Assembly: GCA_000433635.1 (NCBI GenBank)
Contig: HF997916.1
Location: 1 to 13,821 of the forward strand
Reading direction: 5' to 3'
DNA length: 13,821 bases
Source: Ruminococcus sp. CAG:254
GTDB lineage: Bacteria; Bacillota; Clostridia; Oscillospirales; Ruminococcaceae
Numbering within the stretch: position 1 is the stretch's first letter; the number at the start of each line of letters is the position of its first letter. A program made the translations under genes and the position numbers. Positions 6,413 through 12,071 of the stretch are shown here, in pieces. The notes under the pieces are model-generated. The model saw only the letters and a program-made list of their open reading frames with translations, did not search any database and was not told the DNA's origin.

Positions 6413-6451
6413 CAAAACCGCTTTTCTGGAAACTCCATACAAGCGGTTTTG
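6413..6451 (-). terminator. Intrinsic terminator of the trmB-GH59 transcription unit
   Basis: An 11-bp perfect stem (6413-6423 with 6441-6451; CAAAACCGCTT/AAGCGGTTTTG) with a 17-base loop ends in a T-rich run on the minus strand. It starts about 20 bases after the stop of the small PsbP/DcrB-like gene. Confidence 0.75.
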
Positions 6452-6471
6452 TCAAGATACGCAATATCAAA

Positions 6472-6975
6472 TTATTCGGAAATCATCAGATTTTCCAAGA
6501 ATGATTTTGCATAGGGAAACAGTTCTGTCTGCAAAGCATCGGAAAAACTCAAGCAGTAAATCCGATGTTCTACCAGAAACAGAAGGGTAACGGTTGTCAT
6601 TTCCACATCATTGACGGTAACCGTATACCGCATCCCGTAAATCGGCTGTTCTGCATCGAAAACGCCCTCATAGTCACAAAGTTCCGTATAAGCGTAGTTT
6701 TCGAGCTGTTCCCGCATGCCGTCTGCAAATGCATGCAGAACAGACACGCTTTCAAAATCCATGATATCTGTGGATTCTGGGACGACACTCTGCACACTCA
6801 GTGAACTTTCTCCCTCTGATGGCAATAAGTATAGCAAAGATTCTGACTGCTGCTGTACCGTCCAATCAATCGGAAGCGAAAAGCGAATTGCCTCTAATGC
6901 TTGCGAGCATTCCATAACCAGTGGCTTTTGTGCCGTTTGAAATAGGGTTTCAAACAAATCTTGATTGCATTTCAT
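6472..6975 (-). CDS. Small protein of unknown function, possibly PsbP/DcrB-like fold
   Basis: The 167-residue soluble protein has no signal peptide or membrane segment. ATG 6973-6975 has AAAGGA 6 bases upstream. Residues about 28-60 (A-I-R-F-S-L-P-I-D-W-T-V, then L-L-Y-L-L-P-S-E-G-E-S-S-L-S-V-Q-S) and the later strands Y-G-M-R-Y-T-V-T-V-N-D-V-E-M-T-T-V-T-L-L-F and R-I-Y-C-L-S-F-S-D followed by a C-terminal helix recall the PsbP/DcrB fold, in which a 'F-PxgW' start leads into alternating strands. This is a fold guess only. It starts 18 bases after the stop of the GH59 tail ORF and is followed by a terminator, so it is the last gene of that unit. A role with the glycosidase is inferred from position alone. 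Confidence 0.8.
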   Translation of the reverse strand: MKCNQDLFETLFQTAQKPLVMECSQALEAIRFSLPIDWTVQQQSESLLYLLPSEGESSLSVQSVVPESTDIMDFESVSVLHAFADGMREQLENYAYTELCDYEGVFDAEQPIYGMRYTVTVNDVEMTTVTLLFLVEHRIYCLSFSDALQTELFPYAKSFLENLMISE

Positions 6976-6993
6976 AAGAAATCCTTTCTGCTC

Positions 6994-8313
6994 TTAGATA
7001 TCAATATCAATGTTAAAATCTTTTCGATATGGTTCAGACTGCATCGGGTCATTCAAGACCGGCGGATGCAGCGGTGGCATTTTCGGTGCAGGCGAAGGGG
7101 TTGGTGTAATCGGCTTTTTCGGCGGTGCAGCGGTTGGTTTTGGCTGCTGCGGTGCAGGCGATGCGGTTTCCTGCGGTGGCAGTTCCGGCATCGGCAAGTC
7201 GTCCCATTCCTCTTCAATATAGGTCACTGTAGAAGGAGCGGCAGCGGATTCTGTCGCTGTTTCCGGTGCAGTTGGTTCAGAAACTGGCTGTTCTGATGTC
7301 GTTGTTTCCGTTGCAGATGCTTCTTCTGGTGTTGCGATAAATTCTGATGTAGCAGAAATTGGCTCTTCTGATTGCTGCGGTTCTGCTGGCTGTTCTGGCT
7401 CAACTAGGGCTGCTGCTGCCGATTCTGATTCTGTCGGAGCAGCTGCTTCCGGTTTTGATTCCGGCTCTGCTGCCGGAGCGGAAACAGGCTCTTCACTTGT
7501 TTCCGAATCGGTTTCTGGCAGCGGTTCAATCTTCACTGATTCTTCAGCGTGTTCCGGAATAGGTGTCAGCGAAGCAGCTGCTTCAAAATCCTGATGTGGC
7601 AGCGGAAATTCCATTACCGTCGGCGTTTCATCTGCCTCGGTCTTTCCGTCCTGCTCCAGCTGTTCTTTCTTCTTGGCTGCATTGTTGGAAATCACACCAA
7701 TCACGCCGGAATTTTCCAGCACTTCCTTAAAGGTCGGCTGCTTTTCTGCATCTGTTTCCGATTCCGCAGCTGCTGGCGTTTCTGACTTTGGTTCTTCTGC
7801 TGGCTTTTCCGGCTGCAAAGCAGCAACTGCCTGCTGTAAGGTTTTCTTGATGTTTTCGGCAGCCTGTTTCTTGGCAAGTGCTTTCTGCTGTTCTGCAAGA
7901 GCATGTTCTTCCGCAGCTGCCTGTGCAGCAGAAGTGACCGTTAAAATATCTGGCATCATCGTGAAGTTTTCCGGAACTTCCAGCACATCCAGCTTGAAAT
8001 CACCGCTTTTCAGCGTCATTTGCAGGGTATGTGTGCCATTCGACAGCTGGTCAATCGTCAAGCAAGCCTGCCGTGGGGCACTGTATGGTACGAACAAGGT
8101 TTCATATAGCTGCTCGCCATCCAAAACCACTTCAAATTCCGCATTTCTTGCCGTTCCAATGACAGCGATACCCGTTCCGGTAAACTGACAGGAGAACGCT
8201 GCCTGTGGCTGTGCCTTCATTGAAGCGCGGTGATAGAAGCGATAGGATTCGGTGGTACAAATTGCGGTGATAGAAGCGATAGGATTCGGTGGTACAAATA
8301 TCCCAAAAGTCAT
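6994..8313 (-). CDS. Detached C-terminal part of the GH59 protein: beta-sandwich module plus long acidic tail
   Basis: This 439-codon frame is continuous with GH59 if one copy of the 37-bp repeat at 8227-8300 is removed, so it is best read as the cut-off 3' part of that gene. Residues 1-17 are out-of-frame repeat sequence. From I-C-T-T-E-S-Y-R-F-Y-H-R (18-29) it rejoins the ancestral frame. Residues 30-116 look like a galactose-binding-type beta-sandwich: F-T-G-T-G-I-A-V-I-G, E-V-V-L-D-G-E-Q, and N-G-T-H-T-L-Q-M-T near 92-100. An Ala/Gln/Lys-rich probable coiled coil follows (about 128-170), then about 230 residues rich in Glu, Pro, Ala, Ser and Thr, and the end D-F-N-I-D-I-D-I. It may still be translated: ATG 8311-8313 has GGAAGAA 10 bases upstream, inside the GH59 frame, so coupled restart is possible. 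An alternative ATG lies at about 8219-8221. Confidence 0.7.
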   Translation of the reverse strand: MTFGIFVPPNPIASITAICTTESYRFYHRASMKAQPQAAFSCQFTGTGIAVIGTARNAEFEVVLDGEQLYETLFVPYSAPRQACLTIDQLSNGTHTLQMTLKSGDFKLDVLEVPENFTMMPDILTVTSAAQAAAEEHALAEQQKALAKKQAAENIKKTLQQAVAALQPEKPAEEPKSETPAAAESETDAEKQPTFKEVLENSGVIGVISNNAAKKKEQLEQDGKTEADETPTVMEFPLPHQDFEAAASLTPIPEHAEESVKIEPLPETDSETSEEPVSAPAAEPESKPEAAAPTESESAAAALVEPEQPAEPQQSEEPISATSEFIATPEEASATETTTSEQPVSEPTAPETATESAAAPSTVTYIEEEWDDLPMPELPPQETASPAPQQPKPTAAPPKKPITPTPSPAPKMPPLHPPVLNDPMQSEPYRKDFNIDIDI

Positions 8314-10489
8314 TATAGAAAATTTCTTCCGAGAAGCAGTCTACTCTTCTTACATACAATGGCAGAATCGGCAGCGGTGTCACCTGCAAATTCCGGAATG
8401 TATTCATTTCATAGTCGCTGCAAATGGAAATTCGACCGGAGTTTACCGGACTTTGTGGGCGGTAAGTTGTCAGCAAGTCGCCATTCAGGAAGAAGAAAAT
8501 CGAATCTCCCAAAATCAGCAGCTTCAACTTGTTCCAGTCGGTTGCCCGAACCGTCATGGAGTTGCCCTCTGCTGCAACATTGTCCATATCCAACAGTTGC
8601 CAGCGTCCATCTCCGTAGAGAATCCCGGTATAGCCGCAACGAGAAGTGGTTTCACAAGTTACAGTTGAATTATAGCGAATTCCAAAACCAGCGTAGTTTT
8701 CTGCATCTCGGTTATCCAGACGCACTTCAATTTCTGCACTGTAACTTCTCCAGCGGTCATCGCCTAAGCAGGTAATGGGTTCTGGTGTGCCCCGATACCG
8801 CCAGTTTGCAGGAATATTTCCCTTTTTGATTCGCTGGCAGAGAATATCACCGTCTTGGTCGGAGTGAATCAGTTCAAATGCACCGCCTTGGTCGGTCATA
8901 TAGCGAGGTGCACAGCCCCGTACCATGATTTCATCCGACTGATACCGGAAATTGTCCTGATACGGCAGCGGCAAACGCTCTGCATTCGGGATATTATGCG
9001 AAAATGTTTCCACACCATTGACCCATCCGGTATCCAGTGTGGTAATCGTCATGATGCTCTGCGGCGGCACTTTGATGAAATAGGTTTCCCCGTTGCGGTG
9101 GCTCGGCTTAATCGGCTTTCCCCGCCGAAACCAATTTGCATCAAATGCTTCACCCGGATTCGGCCCTGTTGTAATCACAGTGGAAAGCATCCGGTTCGTA
9201 AAGCCCATATCTTTCAGCTGAACGGAGTATGTTCTTGGGAACAAGTCCTCGTTAGTGAAATGCATCGTCATTTCTGAACGGTCTGGGGAAACCAACGTCA
9301 TGAAGTTATGGCTGGTATGTTCAATGGCGTGATTTTCTTCGCCGTCCCCATAACAAGCCCCGTTCACAAACAGCCAGCCCTTTGGAGAAAACCGGCTGAA
9401 ATGCATTGCCATCCAGAAACCGCTATCCAGCCGATAAAAGCCCGACCACGGTTCTTGTGCAGCAATCAGGTGTTTTGGTTCATCATATGCCCCATCATAG
9501 TTGGCAGCGATTGCCGGACGGAACTCATACATACACATTTTGCCGTTATAATAGCTGTTGATAATCCGGTTTGCAATATCAATGGCACTGTTCTTTCCAA
9601 CCAAACCGGATTGGTCTGCCTGAACGGTCAGTTCTGACAAATTACATGGAGCACTGCCCTCACTGTACCAGATTTCTTTTCCATATGCTTCATTCAGCAG
9701 GTTCGTATAAGAATCCCCAAATGTGGTATAATGCAGACCGATGACATCAATGGCATTCCGCAGCGAAGCATTTTCCACCATCTGTGCAGCAATGTTGCGT
9801 GTTCCGACTTCATCGGATGCCACCAGTTTAATTTTCCGGTAATCATACGGTGCCCGGACTTCATGGTCTAACCGATACCGCAAAAAGAGAATCCACGATT
9901 CGTCGATGCGGTCGGTTTCGTTCTGTTCCGCACTGATAAAATGAAATTTCAAGCCATAAACCCGATAGGCTGCGTCTAATGTTTCTTTGATCCAGCTATA
10001 ACGGGCATTGAATCCATGTTCCTGGCTGACCGTAAACGCTCTGGCAACCCATGCCGGTTCTCCCCAGCGGAGCAAATCCAACGTAATATCTGGATTGATG
10101 GCTTTGGCATCTGCTGCAAACTGAAACCCTGCTCCACGGGTCACATCTGCCCGTTCTTCGGGGGTTCGCTTGGTTGCCGGTTCTGTTCCGCAAGAAGAAT
10201 TGACATCCGCACCCAGTTCCAGCTTGATATGCGACAAGCCAATCCCATAATCTTTCTGAAACAACAGCCGCATGATTTCTTCGTATTCTTTTGGATGTTC
10301 AACTTTATAATCCAACAGCAGACGAGAGGCATTATTCGCAGAAATACAGCCCAACCCACGATATGCGGCAGCCGGATTTTCGTTTGCCTGTGTCCCGTCT
10401 GCGATAATCTCCATGGATGCAACGCCGGATTTTCCGGTCATTTCTGAAAATTTTTGAAAAAGCTGTCCGTTTTTCCATTTAAAATCCAT
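8132..10489 (-). CDS. GH59 (galactocerebrosidase-like) beta-galactosidase, frameshifted near the C-terminus
   Basis: The 785-residue product resembles GALC, the GH59 retaining beta-galactosidase of galactolipids. Shared pieces are G-C-I-S-A-N-N-A-S-R-L-L-L-D-Y (47-61), G-I-G-L-S-H-I-K-L-E-L-G-A-D (82-95), G-T-E-P, D-V-I-G-L-H-Y (248-254) and A-A-Q-E-P-W-S-G (343-350). The acid/base is probably E191 (Q-N-E-T) and the nucleophile E277 (W-Y-S-E-G-S). A second beta domain and a lectin-like domain end near residue 705. No signal peptide is visible, so the enzyme should be cytoplasmic and act on an imported or internal substrate. ATG 10487-10489 has GGAAGGG 8 bases before it. Residues 743-785 come from the shifted frame created by the 37-bp duplication; without it the protein would run on into the next ORF. 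It lies 34 bases after trmB, probably in one transcript. Confidence 0.85.
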   Translation of the reverse strand: MDFKWKNGQLFQKFSEMTGKSGVASMEIIADGTQANENPAAAYRGLGCISANNASRLLLDYKVEHPKEYEEIMRLLFQKDYGIGLSHIKLELGADVNSSCGTEPATKRTPEERADVTRGAGFQFAADAKAINPDITLDLLRWGEPAWVARAFTVSQEHGFNARYSWIKETLDAAYRVYGLKFHFISAEQNETDRIDESWILFLRYRLDHEVRAPYDYRKIKLVASDEVGTRNIAAQMVENASLRNAIDVIGLHYTTFGDSYTNLLNEAYGKEIWYSEGSAPCNLSELTVQADQSGLVGKNSAIDIANRIINSYYNGKMCMYEFRPAIAANYDGAYDEPKHLIAAQEPWSGFYRLDSGFWMAMHFSRFSPKGWLFVNGACYGDGEENHAIEHTSHNFMTLVSPDRSEMTMHFTNEDLFPRTYSVQLKDMGFTNRMLSTVITTGPNPGEAFDANWFRRGKPIKPSHRNGETYFIKVPPQSIMTITTLDTGWVNGVETFSHNIPNAERLPLPYQDNFRYQSDEIMVRGCAPRYMTDQGGAFELIHSDQDGDILCQRIKKGNIPANWRYRGTPEPITCLGDDRWRSYSAEIEVRLDNRDAENYAGFGIRYNSTVTCETTSRCGYTGILYGDGRWQLLDMDNVAAEGNSMTVRATDWNKLKLLILGDSIFFFLNGDLLTTYRPQSPVNSGRISICSDYEMNTFRNLQVTPLPILPLYVRRVDCFSEEIFYNDFWDICTTESYRFYHRNLYHRILSLLSPRFNEGTATGSVLLSVYRNGYRCHWNGKKCGI
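8227..8300. repeat. 37-bp tandem duplication that shifts the GH59 frame
   Basis: Copy A is 8227-8263 and copy B is 8264-8300. The first 36 bases of each copy are identical and only the last base differs (T against A). Since 37 is not a multiple of 3, each copy changes the frame. Copy B is read I-C-T-T-E-S-Y-R-F-Y-H-R in the GH59 frame, and copy A is read the same way in the frame of the downstream ORF, which shows that one ancestral copy joined the two. Near identity suggests a recent event. Confidence 0.95.
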
Positions 10490-10523
10490 AACTGCAATCC
10501 CTTCCTGTTTTATTTTCCCAAAT

Positions 10524-11192
10524 TTATTGTGCAGATGCTTGCTGCGGACGAGCAATCAGAAATTTAATGGTCTTTCCCATCTCTTCAAACATTGCCTCGT
10601 GTTCGGTGCGGAAACTTTGAATATCCGGTTCTTTATGTAAATCGGTGGTCTGGAACACAATGTCAAAGCCGCACTCCTGAAAATAGAGGATGGATTCTTC
10701 AAACAATTCATCATCATCGGTTTTAAACCAGATTTCTCCATCCAATACCGTCCGATACTGCTGCAACTGACGGGGATGGGTCAGGCGACGTTTTTTATGT
10801 TTTCCCTTTGGCCATGGATTGCAGAAGTTGATGTAAATGCGATCTATCCGGTCTTCCGGTGAGAAATATTCCGAAAACTGCATCAGATTGCAAATAAAAA
10901 TCCGAACATTGTCCAATGGCAGCTGTTGTTCCGCATAAGCCGCTTCCAATTTTCGTTTTGCAAGCACCAGCATTTCATTTTTGATGTCCATTGCGATGTA
11001 GTGATAATCCGGATTCGCAGGGGCTTCCTGCGAGATAAAGCCGCCCTTTCCGCAGCCCAATTCCAGCCGCAGCGGTTTCTTTTCTCCCGGAAAAATGGTA
11101 TTCCAATGCCCTCGATTCAATTTTGGCTCGGAAATATAAAATGGACAAGCCTCTAATTCTGGTTTTGCCCACGGTTTATGCCGAATACGCAT
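10524..11192 (-). CDS. trmB: tRNA (guanine-N7-)-methyltransferase
   Basis: The 222-residue protein is TrmB, which uses S-adenosylmethionine to methylate G46 of tRNA to m7G. The SAM-binding loop is L-E-L-G-C-G-K-G-G-F (43-52), with the ribose-binding acidic residue in A-M-D-I (67-70). The family signature is I-N-F-C-N-P-W-P-K-G-K-H-K-K-R-R-L (121-137), and the late T-D-D-D-E-L-F block is at 158-164. In most TrmB proteins I recall, the signature reads D-P-W-P-K, so Asn at 125 is a variant; an Asn form may be normal in some Clostridia. ATG 11190-11192 has AAAGGA 12 bases upstream, a slightly long spacing. It is the first gene of the probable trmB-GH59 transcript, with its own promoter at 11237-11265. 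Confidence 0.94.
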   Translation of the reverse strand: MRIRHKPWAKPELEACPFYISEPKLNRGHWNTIFPGEKKPLRLELGCGKGGFISQEAPANPDYHYIAMDIKNEMLVLAKRKLEAAYAEQQLPLDNVRIFICNLMQFSEYFSPEDRIDRIYINFCNPWPKGKHKKRRLTHPRQLQQYRTVLDGEIWFKTDDDELFEESILYFQECGFDIVFQTTDLHKEPDIQSFRTEHEAMFEEMGKTIKFLIARPQQASAQ

Positions 11193-11236
11193 ATAAGCGA
11201 TCCATCCTTTCTATGCAAGCAGATTCTTTCCATTTT

Positions 11237-11265
11237 ATTATATCATACTTCCTGGAAAAAAGCAA
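11237..11265 (-). promoter_or_regulatory. Extended -10 promoter for trmB
   Basis: On the minus strand a perfect TATAAT (11237-11242) is preceded by TGA, giving the extended TGnTATAAT form. A weak -35 (TTGCTT, 11260-11265) lies 17 bases away. The predicted start near 11230 leaves a leader of about 38 bases. Confidence 0.7.
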
Positions 11266-11404
11266 AGGAATTATGAGAAAAAAACAGAGAAAATTGCAGA
11301 TTTTCAGATACAATTCAAAGAAAAATGATTTTCTCATCAAAAATAAGGGATATTTTTCATAAATCCGGTGGTTTTTCCAACTATCTGTAACATATTTTGC
11401 AAAA

Positions 11405-11451
11405 AAACAACCTACATCCGGCTGCGGTTCGGCAGGGAATGCAGGTTGTTT
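11405..11451 (-). terminator. Intrinsic terminator after the dCMP deaminase gene
   Basis: AAACAACCT (11405-11413) pairs with AGGTTGTTT (11443-11451). The stem is extended by CAT/ATG after one mismatch, and on the minus strand it is followed by a run of T. It lies about 108 bases past the deaminase stop, so the transcript would have a long 3' untranslated end. Confidence 0.7.
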
Positions 11452-11558
11452 CATCATTTTTATACGCACTCTGAATTCTGAGTTCTTGGAAAACCAGTCT
11501 GTGACATCCGGCAAAATCGCTTTGCTCTTTGCCTACGACCGCAATTCGCCTGCGGCGT

Positions 11559-12038
11559 TTAAAGAGAAAGCGTAATGTCTTTTTGCATGGGCTGATATTC
11601 CCGACAGGTCACCCCTGCCAGCCGGAACATCTGTACCGATGCTTTGGTACTCTCTGTATCTGCATACTTGTTATCCAGATAAATCACTTCCCGAATACCG
11701 CTTTGAATGATTGCCTTCGCACATTCATTGCACGGAAACAGCGATACATACAGCCGACAGTCTTGCAGGCTGGCTGCGTTGCGGTTCAAAATGGCATTCA
11801 ATTCCGCATGGCAGACATAGGCATACTTCGTATCCAAAAATCCGCCATCCCGTTCCCACGGCATCACGTCGTCATTGCAGCCTGTCGGCATACCGTTATA
11901 ACCCACCGAAACCACTTTGTTTTCTGCATTGACGATACAAGCACCAACTTGTGTATGATTGTCCTTGCTCCGCTGAGCGGAGAGCAGGGCAACTCCCATA
12001 AAATAGGCATCCCAGGTGAGATAATCCATTCGTTTCAT
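11559..12038 (-). CDS. comEB: Deoxycytidylate (dCMP) deaminase
   Basis: The 159-residue zinc enzyme converts dCMP to dUMP, supplying thymidylate synthase in the cytoplasm. The zinc and catalytic motif is C-H-A-E-L-N-A-I (76-83, with H77 and E79), and the second pair of ligands is P-C-N-E-C (102-106, with C103 and C106). The N-terminus W-D-A-Y-F-M-G-V-A-L-L-S-A-Q-R-S is typical of the family, as is V-G-A-C-I-V. Length is normal. ATG 12036-12038 is chosen because AAAGGA lies 10 bases before it; the frame extends to an ATG at 12063-12065, which would lie before that ribosome site. It starts 33 bases after the GH5 stop on the same strand, with only a 4-bp ACCC/GGGT hairpin between, so read-through from the cellulase gene is likely, although an internal promoter is possible. 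Confidence 0.93.
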   Translation of the reverse strand: MKRMDYLTWDAYFMGVALLSAQRSKDNHTQVGACIVNAENKVVSVGYNGMPTGCNDDVMPWERDGGFLDTKYAYVCHAELNAILNRNAASLQDCRLYVSLFPCNECAKAIIQSGIREVIYLDNKYADTESTKASVQMFRLAGVTCREYQPMQKDITLSL

Positions 12039-12071
12039 AAAGGGAAATTCCTTTCTATTACCCATTCGGGT

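Larger units (their letters stand above)
11193..11558. other. Intergenic region between trmB and the dCMP deaminase gene
   Basis: These 366 bases hold the trmB promoter and the terminator of the dCMP deaminase transcript. The part between them (about 11266-11400) is AT-rich with A and T runs. I see no gene, RNA or repeat in it. The stretch from 11452 to 11558 also shows nothing beyond short imperfect palindromes. A minus-strand frame of about 112 codons crosses the region but begins with TTG, lacks a ribosome site and reads through the terminator. Confidence 0.6.

Noticed and set aside
7010..7222. Gly-rich plus-strand frame that could suggest a second Gly/Cys-rich peptide
   Set aside because: It is the complement of the Pro-rich end of the GH59 tail ORF; Pro codons read as Gly on the other strand. 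No ribosome site.
7673..8188. Plus-strand open frame of 171 codons opposite the GH59 tail
   Set aside because: It lies antisense to the beta-sandwich and coiled-coil part of the tail ORF, is Ser/Ala/Cys-rich as expected from the complement of Ala/Glu codons, and has no ribosome site or recognisable domain.
8227..8300. CRISPR-like or transposon-end repeat
   Set aside because: There are only two directly abutting copies with no spacer, and no inverted ends or transposase nearby; it is a tandem duplication within a gene.
11176..11514. Minus-strand frame of 112 codons between the deaminase gene and trmB
   Set aside because: It begins with TTG without a ribosome site, reads through a terminator and the trmB promoter, and overlaps the trmB start.
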